From NCBI GenBank assembly GCA_036559125.1, contig DATBTT010000011.1, forward strand, positions 16,538-80,537: 64,000 nt of DNA, in the 5' to 3' direction. Origin of the DNA: JALYTZ01 sp036559125. Its GTDB lineage: Bacteria > Vulcanimicrobiota > Vulcanimicrobiia > Vulcanimicrobiales > Vulcanimicrobiaceae. Under the pieces are notes generated by a model. The model saw only the letters and a list, made by a program, of their open reading frames with translations. It searched no databases and was not told the DNA's origin. The position numbers and the translations under genes were made by a program. Of this stretch, positions 40,915 through 49,521 are shown piece by piece (the first letter of the stretch is position 1; every line of letters starts with the position of its first letter).

Positions 40915-41825
40915 AACTCCACCATATACTCGATAGAGAGTCGCAGACGCCGGTGGTCTTGGCGATCGGTTTCTTCGACGGCATGCATCGCGGACATCAG
41001 GAGATCGCGAAGCAGGCGCTGCGTTTGCGCCGACCGGGATGGCGCGCGGCGGTACTGACGTTCGCCAACCACCCGGCTGCGTTTCTGCGACCGGGCCAAG
41101 AACCGCCGCTCATCACGACGCTCGAAGAACGCATCGACCTGTTCGCACGCGCCGGATACGACGAATGTTTCCTGGTGCCTTTCGACGCATCGGTCGCCTC
41201 GCAATCGGCGGATCATTTTTTGCGCGATACTCTTATCGCACATCTGGGCGTGCGCGCGGTCGTGGTCGGTGCGACGTTTCGGTTCGGTCACAAGCGCGCG
41301 GGCGACACGGCGCTGATGGAGCGCGTCTTCGCCGAGTTCGGCGTAACGGCCGTCGCGGTCGACAACACCCAAGACCGCGGCGAACGCATATCGAGCACGC
41401 GCATCCGCCGCTGCATCGTCGAGGGTGACCTGGAGACGGCCGACCGGCTTCTGGGTCATAGCTATGAAGTGCGAGGGAAGGTCGTGTTGGGGGCGGGACG
41501 CGGTCACGATTTGGGTTTTCCGACCGCCAATCTCGAAACGCCCGCAAAACTCGTGCCCAAAGATGGCGTCTACGCAGCCGTCGCTCGACATGACGGTCGC
41601 GACTACGCATCGCTCGTTTCCATCGGCACCAATCCCACGTTCGACGGACAAAATCGCACGATCGAAGTGTGGCTGCGCGACTTTCACGCAACGATATACG
41701 GTCAGGATCTGAGCGTGCGCGAATTACGTTACGTTCGCGAGCAGCGGAAATATGCCGACGTAGACGAACTGCTCAAACAGATGCACGAAGACACGCGAGC
41801 GATCGCGTATCCGTCGTACGGGTGA
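40911..41825 (+). CDS. ribF: Bifunctional riboflavin kinase / FAD synthetase
   Basis: RibF makes FMN and then FAD from riboflavin. The adenylyltransferase domain has LAIGFFDGMHRGHQEIAKQA, VVVGATFRFGHKRAGD and ISSTRIRRCIVEGDLE. The kinase domain has GRGHDLGFPTANLETP (with the PTAN motif) and SIGTNPTFDG. The 304-residue length is normal. GTG 40911 overlaps truB, as expected for this gene pair. Confidence 0.96.
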   Translation: MKLHHILDRESQTPVVLAIGFFDGMHRGHQEIAKQALRLRRPGWRAAVLTFANHPAAFLRPGQEPPLITTLEERIDLFARAGYDECFLVPFDASVASQSADHFLRDTLIAHLGVRAVVVGATFRFGHKRAGDTALMERVFAEFGVTAVAVDNTQDRGERISSTRIRRCIVEGDLETADRLLGHSYEVRGKVVLGAGRGHDLGFPTANLETPAKLVPKDGVYAAVARHDGRDYASLVSIGTNPTFDGQNRTIEVWLRDFHATIYGQDLSVRELRYVREQRKYADVDELLKQMHEDTRAIAYPSYG

Positions 41826-41836
41826 GGAGAATAACG

Positions 41837-42325
41837 GTGAATAGAGGCCTTGTCGCGGCACTTTTGAGCGGGGCGCTGTTGAGCGCGTGTTCCGGTCACG
41901 GGTCGAGCGTTGCAAAAGTCGGTTCGCCCGCTCCGGATTGGACCATGCCGACCTCGACCGGCGGCACGCTCGCGCTTGCATCGTTAAAGGGAAAACCCGT
42001 CTATTTAAATTTCTTCGCCACGTGGTGCGGGCCGTGCAACGACGAAGCTCCGTACATCAACGGATTGCAGAAGCGCTACGCGTCGCGCGGCTTAGCCGTA
42101 ATCGGCGTCGACGAGCTCGAAGGAGCGAAAAAGGCGCAGTCCTTCCGGCGGAAATATGCACTGGTATATCCGGCCGTCATCGATTCGGGCACGTTGCAAG
42201 GCCAGTACGAGATCAACGGATTGCCGGTTCACGTCTTCATCGCGCGCGACGGCACGGTTAAAGCCATCCGCGTCGGACAACTGACCCCCACCGAGATCGA
42301 CGCGCAAATTCGCTCGATCCTCTAA
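41837..42325 (+). CDS. TlpA/ResA-like thiol-disulfide oxidoreductase, lipoprotein
   Basis: A signal sequence with the lipobox LLSAC (Cys near residue 18) makes this a membrane-anchored lipoprotein of the extracytoplasmic side. The thioredoxin fold follows: VYLNFFATWCGPCNDEAPYI carries the CGPC active site, then GLPVHVFIARDGTVKAIRVG with the cis-proline. TlpA/ResA proteins keep cysteines reduced for cytochrome maturation and related tasks. The start is GTG 41837 with GAGGAG upstream; a longer frame overlaps ribF. The protein has 162 residues. Confidence 0.9.
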   Translation: MNRGLVAALLSGALLSACSGHGSSVAKVGSPAPDWTMPTSTGGTLALASLKGKPVYLNFFATWCGPCNDEAPYINGLQKRYASRGLAVIGVDELEGAKKAQSFRRKYALVYPAVIDSGTLQGQYEINGLPVHVFIARDGTVKAIRVGQLTPTEIDAQIRSIL

Positions 42326-42340
42326 CGCCGGCCCCCTCGA

Positions 42341-42541
42341 CTAGGCGCGACCTGAGAGGAGGCGCAGCAGGAGGTCGAAGTGCTCGCGCGGCGTGTGCGC
42401 CGAAGCGGCGGGGCAGGGTAATATCAGGAGTACGCCCAGCAGGACGACGAGCGCCATTAGGAGCGTGGCCGGAGCGATCATGTAGCGCGGCATGCCTTGG
42501 AGTATACCCCAAATCTTCAATCGCTGCGTCAAGAAAACCAT
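42341..42541 (-). CDS. Small membrane protein downstream of the Clp-like gene
   Basis: This 66-residue protein has one strong hydrophobic segment (ATLLMALVVLLGVLLILP) and a short C-terminal stretch HTPREHFDLLLRLLSGRA. ATG 42541 has AGGAG eight bases upstream on the minus strand. The gene starts 30 bp after the stop of the Clp-like gene, so the two are likely cotranscribed; a membrane partner for that protease-chaperone is a speculation. No family recognised. Confidence 0.6.
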   Translation of the reverse strand: MVFLTQRLKIWGILQGMPRYMIAPATLLMALVVLLGVLLILPCPAASAHTPREHFDLLLRLLSGRA

Positions 42542-42571
42542 CAAAAAAGCTCCTCTAGCACCCTACTAGCT

Positions 42572-44530
42572 CTAGGCCGCCCGCACGACCAGCGCGTCTC
42601 CCTCGAGCGTTACCGACGCTGCGCTGCCCGCTCCGATCTCGCCTCGTAAGATTGCCGTGGAAAGAGGCGTGCTGACGTGGCGAGCCACGGTGCGCTGAAC
42701 GTGGCGCGCGCCCGACCCTACGTTCATCGCTTCGCGAGCCAAAAAGTGACGGGCTTCGTCGGACAAGCGCAGCGAAACGGAACGAGCCCCGAGCCGCCCG
42801 GCCAGGCTGTCGACGTGTATCGTGACGATCTGCTCGATCTGCTCTACGCCCAAATCCTCGAACCGTACGACCTCGTCGATGCGGTTTAGGAACTCCGGGC
42901 GGAACGAATCCGGCAATTCCTCGTCGCTCAAATTGGTCGTCATGATCAATAACGCGTGGCGAAAGTCGACGGTGCGTCCCTTCGCATCGGTTACGCGGCC
43001 GTCGTCGAGAATCTGCAAGAGGATTGCGGCGACGTCCGGGTGCGCCTTTTCCAATTCGTCGAACAGCACGACGCAGTAGGGGCGCCGGCGCACGGGTTCG
43101 GTCAATTGGCCGGGTTCGTCGTGGCCTTGGTACCCCGGTGGCGCTCCGAGCAATCGCGAAACGGTGTGCGCTTCGGTGAACTCGGAGAGATCGATGCGCA
43201 CGAGGGCCGCTTCGCTGCCGAAAAGAGCCTCGGCCAGCGCTTTTGCGAGTTCGGTTTTGCCGACGCCGCTCGAACCCATGAATAGGAAACTGCCCAAGGG
43301 TTTGCGCGGATCGTGTAAGCCGGCGCGCGCGCGGCGAATCGCCTCGCTCACCGCGCAGATCGCGGGCGATTGTCCGATAACGCGTTTGCCGAGTGTGGTC
43401 TCGAGCGCCAGCAACTGATTGGTTTGCGACTCGGTGAGCGTGGTTTGCGGAATGCCCGTCCACTTCGTGACGATGCACGCGACGTGTTCGGCGGTCACTG
43501 GCGGGCGCACGACGGCGCCCTTGTTAGCAAGCGCGAGCGACGCGGCGGCTTCGTCCATGAGGTCGATAGCCTTGTCGGGTAAGAACCGGTCGACGATGTA
43601 GCGGGCCGAGAGCGTGGCGGCTGCCCCAATGGCGGCGTCGGTGATTTCGACGTTGTGGTGCGTCGCATACCGGGCGCGCAATCCGCGTAGAATTCCGACC
43701 GTCTCCTCGATCGAAGGCTCTTCGACCATGACCGGCTGAAAGCGGCGCTCCAAGGCTGCGTCCGACTCGATGTATTTGCGGTATTCGTCGAAGGTCGTCG
43801 CACCGATGCACTGCAGGTCGCCGCGCGCGAGTTCCGGCTTGATCATCGAACTCAAATCGAGCGAACCCTCGGCGGCGCCGGCCCCGACGAGCGTGTGCAA
43901 TTCGTCGATGAAAAGGATGACGTCGCGCGATGCCCGGCGCACTTCTTCAAGGATTTTCTTGACGCGGCTCTCGAACTCGCCGCGATACTTCGTGCCCGCC
44001 ACGAGCGGACCGAGTGAAAGCGCGAGCACGCGCTTGGTCTGCAGCACGCCGGGGACGCTCCCGGCTACGATCCGCTGCGCGAGACCTTCAACGATCGCCG
44101 TCTTTCCGACGCCCGGTTCGCCTACGAGCACGGGGTTGTTTTTACTCCGCCGGGCGAGAATGGAAACCACGCGTTCGACTTCGTCGTCGCGTCCGATGAC
44201 CGGATCGAGTTTTCCGCTGCGCGCGAGTTCGGTCAAGTCGCGCGAGAACGCCGCCAGCGTCGGCGTACCCGAACGAAAGCGGCGGGCCATGTCTTCGAGC
44301 GGATTGCCGGCCGACCCGGATGCGTCGTCTTTCATGCGGTCGTACAGGAGGGCGCCGCCGGCAACCAGCGCCGCCGCGGTGAGCGCCGCACCCAAAAACG
44401 GAATGGTCGTGCGCGTTGCGTGCCGCCGTGCCGCGCACATCGTGCACAATGTCGGCGCCGTCCCCGGCTGGGCGTTGGGGTCGATAAGCGTAGCCGGCCG
44501 TCGCCCGCAGGTCTCGCACGTCGTAGTCAT
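42572..44530 (-). CDS. Clp-type AAA+ ATPase with zinc finger and membrane anchor instead of N-domain
   Basis: The 652-residue protein has two AAA+ modules. Module 1 has PVLVGEPGVGKTAIVEGLA and ILFIDELHTLVGAGAAEGSLD. Module 2 has FLFMGSSGVGKTELAKALAE and VVLFDELEKAHPDVAAILLQ, then FRPEFLNRIDEVVRF. The middle region is short, with no ClpB M-domain. The usual Clp N-domain is absent. In its place are two CXXC pairs (C5-C8 and C29-C32, a ClpE-like zinc finger) and a hydrophobic helix at about 42-63 (IPFLGAALTAAALVAGGALL). That would tether the ATPase to the inner membrane with the AAA+ ring in the cytosol. No IGF/L ClpP-docking loop was seen, so partner protease is unknown. ATG 44530 or GTG 44533 is the start. 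Confidence 0.9.
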   Translation of the reverse strand: MTTTCETCGRRPATLIDPNAQPGTAPTLCTMCAARRHATRTTIPFLGAALTAAALVAGGALLYDRMKDDASGSAGNPLEDMARRFRSGTPTLAAFSRDLTELARSGKLDPVIGRDDEVERVVSILARRSKNNPVLVGEPGVGKTAIVEGLAQRIVAGSVPGVLQTKRVLALSLGPLVAGTKYRGEFESRVKKILEEVRRASRDVILFIDELHTLVGAGAAEGSLDLSSMIKPELARGDLQCIGATTFDEYRKYIESDAALERRFQPVMVEEPSIEETVGILRGLRARYATHHNVEITDAAIGAAATLSARYIVDRFLPDKAIDLMDEAAASLALANKGAVVRPPVTAEHVACIVTKWTGIPQTTLTESQTNQLLALETTLGKRVIGQSPAICAVSEAIRRARAGLHDPRKPLGSFLFMGSSGVGKTELAKALAEALFGSEAALVRIDLSEFTEAHTVSRLLGAPPGYQGHDEPGQLTEPVRRRPYCVVLFDELEKAHPDVAAILLQILDDGRVTDAKGRTVDFRHALLIMTTNLSDEELPDSFRPEFLNRIDEVVRFEDLGVEQIEQIVTIHVDSLAGRLGARSVSLRLSDEARHFLAREAMNVGSGARHVQRTVARHVSTPLSTAILRGEIGAGSAASVTLEGDALVVRAA

Positions 44531-44684
44531 CACCCTTTGCTACCCCCGCCGGGCACCGGGGGTTTCGGGACGTATCGGGTCCGGTCCAGGCGGTCGAGCG
44601 CCGTTTAGGTGGTATGCTCGTAGGGGAATAGCCACCTCAAAGGCGCCGCGAGCGTCCTCTGCACGGTTGAAGGAGACTATAGTC

Positions 44685-44954
44685 ATGGGAATGAGCATCC
44701 TACTCTTCATAATCTTCGGCCTCATCGCCGGCCTCGTTGCGAAATGGATCGTACCGGGTGAGGGCCCGGGCGGAGTCCTGGGCGATATTATCGTCGGAAT
44801 TATCGGTGCGTTCATCGGCGGCTTCATCTACAGAGCGTTCGGCCACGTCGGCGTTACCGGATTCAACATTGGAAGTCTTATCTGCGCGATCATCGGCGCG
44901 ATCGTACTCCTCTACATTTTGCGCATGATTACCGGAAGGCGCACTGCAGTCTAA
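44685..44954 (+). CDS. GlsB/YeaQ/YmgE family stress-response membrane protein
   Basis: The 89-residue protein has three membrane helices and the family glycines: LLFIIFGLIAGLVAKWIVPG, GGVLGDIIVGIIGAFIGGFI and GSLICAIIGAIVLLYILRM. Members are induced by envelope or osmotic stress, but the mechanism is unknown. ATG 44685 has AAGGAG about 10 nt upstream. The gene stands alone and divergent from the Clp-like gene. Confidence 0.88.
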   Translation: MGMSILLFIIFGLIAGLVAKWIVPGEGPGGVLGDIIVGIIGAFIGGFIYRAFGHVGVTGFNIGSLICAIIGAIVLLYILRMITGRRTAV

Positions 44955-44975
44955 GCCGCACCGGCAGGCACGTTT

Positions 44976-45005
44976 GGCGCGCCCGGGGAAGGCTCCGGGC
45001 GCGCC
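44976..45005 (+). terminator. Strong GC hairpin after the GlsB-family gene
   Basis: GGCGCGCCCGG and CCGGGCGCGCC form a perfect 11-bp stem around an 8-nt loop, 22 bp after the stop codon. No T-run follows directly, so classical intrinsic termination is uncertain. Confidence 0.5.
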
Positions 45006-45074
45006 CTCCGTTAAAAGAGGGCGTTGCAATTTCCAAACGTTTCTCGAAGGAAGTAAAGGGGCTAGCCGGATTCC

Positions 45075-45317
45075 ATGGCGTACGTCATCACCGAACCGTG
45101 CATCGGGACCAAAGACAAGTCGTGCGTCGACGTCTGTCCGGTCGATTGCATTCATGGCGCGGACGAGGATAAACAACTCTTCATCGATCCCGAAGTCTGC
45201 ATCGACTGCGGCGCCTGCGTTTCGGCATGCCCGGTCGAGGCGATCTTCGCTGACTCTGATGTGCCGGAAAAATGGACGGATTTCACCGAAATCAACGCCG
45301 ATTATTTCAAAAAGTAA
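45075..45317 (+). CDS. fdxA: 7Fe-type ferredoxin (3Fe-4S / 4Fe-4S)
   Basis: The 80-residue ferredoxin has the FdxA pattern: CIGTKDKSCVDVCPVDCIHG for the first cluster with one ligand exchanged between clusters, and CIDCGACVSACPVEAIFAD for the second. The C-terminus WTDFTEINADYFKK is also typical. It delivers low-potential electrons. It begins a run that continues with the methyltransferase 12 bp downstream, so it may serve the reductase of that cassette, though ferredoxins of this type are also general. Confidence 0.94.
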   Translation: MAYVITEPCIGTKDKSCVDVCPVDCIHGADEDKQLFIDPEVCIDCGACVSACPVEAIFADSDVPEKWTDFTEINADYFKK

Positions 45318-45329
45318 TCGTGTAGCGTA

Positions 45330-45995
45330 ATGCGCGCGAGCGGCCGGGAACTCATCGATGCTCCGGTCGAGTCTCGCAGCGAGCTCGAAGGAAGTCTCCG
45401 CGATATCGAAGCCGCGAATCGCTGGCTTGGCGGAGCGGCTCCGGTCCGGGCGCGTATCCGCGAGTGGCGGCCGCAGCGTCTGCTCGACGTCGGTACCGGC
45501 AGCGCCGATATTCCGCGTGCGTTGCTCGAAGACGCGCGGCGCGACCAGCGGCCACTGGTAGTCACGTGCCTGGACTCGAACGTCCAAATGCTTGGAATTG
45601 CGCGAGCCCGGTCGGGTTGTGACGCCGCGATTACGTTCGAATTGGGCGACGGCACGTCGCTACCGTTTGCCGACGGCGCCTTCGACGTCGCGATGAGCAA
45701 CCTTACCCTGCATCATATAGACCCCGAACCGGCGGTCGCGTTTCTGCGCGAATTGCGGCGAGTCGGACGCATACCGCTGGTGACCGATTTGTACCGGTCG
45801 TTCCCGACATTGGCCGGCGCGTGGCTCTTCAGCCGTCTCGTCTCGAACAACCGCCTCACGCGTAACGACGCGCCGCTTTCCGCGCGCCGCGCGTACACGG
45901 CTCGCGAAGCGCTCGCACTGGCGCGAGCCGCGGGCTGGCGCAGTCCTACCGTGCGGCACGCGCCGTTCTTTCGCATGGTGCTCTTCGATGGTTGA
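45330..45995 (+). CDS. Class I SAM-dependent methyltransferase
   Basis: A 221-residue UbiE-like methyltransferase. Motif I is RLLDVGTGSADIPRALLE, the acidic residue of motif II is in TCLDSNVQMLG, and DGTSLPFADGAFDVAMSNLT with LHHIDPEPAVAFLRELRRV forms the rest of the fold. Together with the FAD reductase, SRPBCC protein and ketosynthase downstream it looks like a tailoring enzyme. Its end overlaps the FAD gene by 8 bp. The substrate is unknown. Confidence 0.88.
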   Translation: MRASGRELIDAPVESRSELEGSLRDIEAANRWLGGAAPVRARIREWRPQRLLDVGTGSADIPRALLEDARRDQRPLVVTCLDSNVQMLGIARARSGCDAAITFELGDGTSLPFADGAFDVAMSNLTLHHIDPEPAVAFLRELRRVGRIPLVTDLYRSFPTLAGAWLFSRLVSNNRLTRNDAPLSARRAYTAREALALARAAGWRSPTVRHAPFFRMVLFDG

Positions 45996-47154
45996 CGCGA
46001 TCGTCGTCGGGGCCGGACCCGCCGGCAGCGCGTGCGCGTTACGCTTGGCGCGCGCTGGCATCGACGTGACGATCGTCGAGCGCAGCGCGTTTCCGCGCAC
46101 GAAAGTCTGCGGCGAATATTTGAATCTCGGAGCGCTCGCCGAACTTGACGCGCTCGACCTGCGCGCCGTCGTCGCGGAAGGTGCCGCTCTGCAGGGGATC
46201 CGTCTCTTCGGCTTGGGCCTCGCCGTCGATCTACCGCTGCGATCCGCGGCCCGTGCCATGCCCCGTAGCGTTCTCGATGCGCGATTGCTCGACGCGGCGC
46301 GCGCCGCGGGCGCAACGCTGTTGCACGCCCGCGTCGAAGACGTGACATGCGATTCGGAACGCGCGCGGATTCGCGCGCGTGATTCCAGCGGCGAGGAGCA
46401 TACGCTGGACGCACGCGTGGTCGTTGCGGCGGACGGCATGGACTCGATCGTCGCGCGAAAATGTGGGTTGCTTGCGCCGTCGCGTGGGCGCGAGCGCTTT
46501 GCGGTCGGCGGTCATTTTGGCGGCTTTCGCGCGCTGGATCGGTTCGTCGAAATGTACGTCGATCGTGGGAGTTATTTCGCGGTCAACCCGCTCGGGAGCG
46601 GCGAAGCCAATATTATGGTCGTCGTTGCTGCGGACGTGCTCTCGACGTGGCGAGGCGCCATTGACGTGCGGCTGCGCGAAGCCGCGGCGCGTTTGAGCGG
46701 CGGCCGTCGCACGTTCGCGGGTGTCGCGCAGATCGGCAAACGCGTGGCTATCGGGCCGCTCGCGCACCGCACGAGCAGGCTCGTCGGCACGCACGTGTTG
46801 CTGGTAGGCGACGCGGGCGAGTTCGTCGACCCGTTCACGGGACAGGGCATTTTTCTCGCACTCGCGGGGGCGCGCCGCGCTTCCGAAGCGGTGATCGCCG
46901 TATTGCGCGATCGCGTCGACCAGCGCGAAGCCTTCGCGCGTTACGAAACGCAGACGCGTCACGAAACCGCATCGCGCCGGCGTTTGGCGCGCACGGTCAA
47001 GTTCGTGATGAGCGTACCGTTGCTCGCGCGCCGGGCCGCGCGAAATCTCGAGCGGCTGCCCGATCTCGGACCGACAATCATGGATTCGGTAGCCGGAGCG
47101 GTCCCGGCGGCGCGCGCGTACGCGCCGGCAACGTTGGCGCGCCTCCTCGCATGA
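45988..47154 (+). CDS. FAD-dependent oxidoreductase, geranylgeranyl reductase-like
   Basis: The 388-residue flavoprotein has the FAD-binding VGAGPAGSACALRLARAG at the N-terminus, RTKVCGEYLNLGALAEL (the CGE/D motif of the geranylgeranyl reductase family), VVVAADGMDSIVARK and VLLVGDAGEFVDPFTGQGI. Such reductases saturate isoprenoids or act on polyketides. It sits between the methyltransferase (8-bp overlap) and the SRPBCC gene (4-bp overlap). The family assignment is firm; the reaction is not. Confidence 0.88.
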   Translation: MVDAIVVGAGPAGSACALRLARAGIDVTIVERSAFPRTKVCGEYLNLGALAELDALDLRAVVAEGAALQGIRLFGLGLAVDLPLRSAARAMPRSVLDARLLDAARAAGATLLHARVEDVTCDSERARIRARDSSGEEHTLDARVVVAADGMDSIVARKCGLLAPSRGRERFAVGGHFGGFRALDRFVEMYVDRGSYFAVNPLGSGEANIMVVVAADVLSTWRGAIDVRLREAAARLSGGRRTFAGVAQIGKRVAIGPLAHRTSRLVGTHVLLVGDAGEFVDPFTGQGIFLALAGARRASEAVIAVLRDRVDQREAFARYETQTRHETASRRRLARTVKFVMSVPLLARRAARNLERLPDLGPTIMDSVAGAVPAARAYAPATLARLLA

Positions 47155-47612
47155 GTGCGATGTGCGACAGCATCGTCATCGATGCCCCGGCTAACGTCAT
47201 TTACGATCTTGCCAGCGCTACGGATCGCTGGGCGGAATTTCTACCGCATTACCGATTCGTGCGGGTGCTCGAACGCGACGGCGAGCGGCAGATCGTCGAT
47301 ATGGCCGCTCGCCGGATGGTTGGGTCGATCGCGTTACCGGTGCGCTGGACCGCAGAGCAGCGTAATGATTCGCATGCGCCTGCGATACACTTTCGGCATC
47401 TGACCGGATGGACGCGCGGCATGGACGTTCTCTGGCGTTTCGAAACGCGTGGAAAGCAGACGCTGGTGTCGATCGACCACGACGTGCGCTTTGCTTCTCC
47501 GATTGCCGGCCAGTGGTTGGCTCGACATGTAGCGGGCGAATTCTTCATCCACAATATCGCCGGCAAGACGCTCGCCCGCATGAAAGTGCTTGCCGAGACA
47601 AACCGTGCCTGA
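47151..47612 (+). CDS. SRPBCC-family protein (polyketide cyclase/dehydrase-like)
   Basis: The 153-residue START-like protein shows the helix-grip strands: SIVIDAPANVIYDLASATDR, WAEFLPHYRFVRVLERDG, a beta sheet, and the long C-terminal helix FIHNIAGKTLARMKVLAE. Proteins of this family act as aromatase/cyclases in polyketide pathways or bind hydrophobic ligands. Placement between FAD reductase and ketosynthase supports a role on an acyl chain or ring. It overlaps its neighbours (ATGA upstream). Confidence 0.8.
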   Translation: MSAMCDSIVIDAPANVIYDLASATDRWAEFLPHYRFVRVLERDGERQIVDMAARRMVGSIALPVRWTAEQRNDSHAPAIHFRHLTGWTRGMDVLWRFETRGKQTLVSIDHDVRFASPIAGQWLARHVAGEFFIHNIAGKTLARMKVLAETNRA

Positions 47613-48840
47613 ACACCGCGTCGCCATTACCGGTATCGGCGTGGTTACGCCGTTGGGCATTGGAAAAGACGCCTTCTGGCGCGGCGTGTGCGAGCGGCGG
47701 GTGGCGGTTGCGCCGATCACGCGTTTTGACGCCGCAGCATTTCCTGCGCGCTTGGCGGCTCAAATCGACGACTTCGACCCGAACGATTTTCTGGCGCGAC
47801 GGCGCGTCGTGTGGACCGATCGCTTTTCGCAATTTGGAATTGCGGCTGCGCGGCTGGCCGTCGAAGATGCCGCGTTTTCTACGCAAGGCCGCGGCGACGA
47901 GATCGGCGTGTACACGGGGTCGGCTCTCGGCGGCCTCGCTTTCGCCGAAGAGCAAATGGGCGTCTTTGCGGAACGGGGCCTCGGGGCGGTGCGGCCGTTA
48001 CTGACGATCTCCGTTTTCGGCGGAGCGGTGACAAGCAACATCGCGTTGGAATTCGACTGTACGGGCGCGAGCATTTCTAATGCGAATTCGTGCGCGTCGG
48101 GAGCGGTCGCCATCGGCGAGGCGTTCCGTGCGATCGCGCGCGGAGATCTACGCGCGGCGCTGGCGGGCGGCATCGAAGCCCCGCTGGCGCCACTGACGTA
48201 TGGGGCGTTTGCGGTCGTGCGCGCGATGTCGACGCGTAACGACGACGCACCCACGGCGAGCCGTCCGTTCGATCGCGATCGCGACGGATTCGTCATGGCA
48301 GAAGGGGCCGGCATTCTCGTACTCGAGCGATACGACGACGCGGTACGGCGCGGCGCGAATGTCTACGCGGAGATCGTCGGGTACGGCATCACCAACGACG
48401 CACATCATATGTCGGCTCCGCGCCCCGACGGGTCGCAGACCGCATCCGCGATGCAGCGCGCGCTCGACGAAGCGCGGCTCGATGCGGACGCCGTCGATAC
48501 GATTAACGCGCACGGCTCGTCGACGAAGGTCGGCGATCGAGCCGAAGCGCTCGCCTACGAACGCGTCTTCGGCGAGCGCGCTCGATCGATTCCCGTGAGC
48601 GCGACCAAAGGCCAACACGGTCACGCACTCGGTGCAACCGGTGCGTGGGAGATCGGGTTGTCGGCGTTGAGCATGCAGCATTCGCGCATCCCCGGCACCG
48701 TCAATCTGTACGAACGTGACGTTCTATGCGCGCTGGGGGTTTCGCCGCAAGACGTGCTCGTGCGGCCGCGGATCACTATGGCAAATTCGTCGGGATTCGG
48801 CGGAATCAACGCGGCAGTAGTGCTCGCCGCGCCGGATTAG
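47605..48840 (+). CDS. Beta-ketoacyl synthase, FabF/KAS II-like
   Basis: The condensing enzyme has the full Cys-His-His triad: NANSCASGAVAIGEAFRA (active-site Cys), NAHGSSTKVGDRAEALAY (His) and KGQHGHALGATGAWEIGLSA (His and GATGA). GFVMAEGAGILVLERYDDA is also typical. The 411 residues match FabF and type II PKS ketosynthases. Its place beside methyltransferase, FAD reductase and SRPBCC genes favours a specialised pathway. There is no acyl-carrier protein or FabH in this window. GTG 47605 is chosen over TTG 47590. Confidence 0.9.
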   Translation: MPEHRVAITGIGVVTPLGIGKDAFWRGVCERRVAVAPITRFDAAAFPARLAAQIDDFDPNDFLARRRVVWTDRFSQFGIAAARLAVEDAAFSTQGRGDEIGVYTGSALGGLAFAEEQMGVFAERGLGAVRPLLTISVFGGAVTSNIALEFDCTGASISNANSCASGAVAIGEAFRAIARGDLRAALAGGIEAPLAPLTYGAFAVVRAMSTRNDDAPTASRPFDRDRDGFVMAEGAGILVLERYDDAVRRGANVYAEIVGYGITNDAHHMSAPRPDGSQTASAMQRALDEARLDADAVDTINAHGSSTKVGDRAEALAYERVFGERARSIPVSATKGQHGHALGATGAWEIGLSALSMQHSRIPGTVNLYERDVLCALGVSPQDVLVRPRITMANSSGFGGINAAVVLAAPD

Positions 48841-48842
48841 CC

Positions 48843-49514
48843 GTGCGTGTGGCGCCCGTGATCGTCAGCGATGCCGGCAAACGGTACGACGACGACGTCG
48901 TCGCGCTCGACCGCGTGAACATAACGGTCCGTCGCGGTGAATTGGTCGCGCTGTTGGGGCCGAGCGGCTGCGGCAAGAGCACGCTGCTCAACCTGATCGG
49001 TTGCATCGATCTCCCAACCTCAGGCGAGGTGCGCGTCGACGGCGAAGCGACGTCAGCTCTCTCGGACGATGCGCTGACGAGCCTTCGCCGCAATCGTATC
49101 GGGACGGTTTTCCAATTCTTCAACCTTATCCCGACGTTGTCGATCGCGGAGAACGTGGGCTTACCGCTGGTCTTGCAACGTCGCCCGCGTGCCGAGATCG
49201 CGCGACGCGTGGCGCGCGTCCTCGATGCAGTCGGTATTGCCGACCGGGCGCAAGCCTCGCCCGCGGCGGTTTCCGGCGGTCAATTGCAACGCGCCGCGAT
49301 AGCGCGCGCGGTCGTGCACGAGCCCGCGATCGTTCTTGCCGACGAGCCGACCGGAAATCTCGATTCGCACAACGGCGTGCTCGTGCTCGACATTCTACGC
49401 AATCTCGCCGATGCCGGCCAGGCAATTTTGATGGCCACGCATAGCGAAGAGGCGGCGACTCGCGCCGATCGCCGCATTCGCATGCGCGACGGCCGGGTCG
49501 TCGGCGAAGACTAG
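48843..49514 (+). CDS. ABC transporter ATP-binding protein, LolD/AttE-like
   Basis: A 223-residue ATPase with Walker A LLGPSGCGKSTLLNLIG, signature VSGGQLQRAAIARAVVHEP, Walker B IVLADEPTGNLDSHNG and the H-loop MATHSEEAA. The type is that of LolD/MacB/AttE, which pairs with FtsX-like permeases. It starts 2 bp after the ketosynthase, so the transporter is in the same operon. GTG 48843 is the first start that does not overlap the ketosynthase; GTG 48849 and 48858 are possible. Confidence 0.92.
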   Translation: MRVAPVIVSDAGKRYDDDVVALDRVNITVRRGELVALLGPSGCGKSTLLNLIGCIDLPTSGEVRVDGEATSALSDDALTSLRRNRIGTVFQFFNLIPTLSIAENVGLPLVLQRRPRAEIARRVARVLDAVGIADRAQASPAAVSGGQLQRAAIARAVVHEPAIVLADEPTGNLDSHNGVLVLDILRNLADAGQAILMATHSEEAATRADRRIRMRDGRVVGED

Positions 49515-49521
49515 GCACGCA

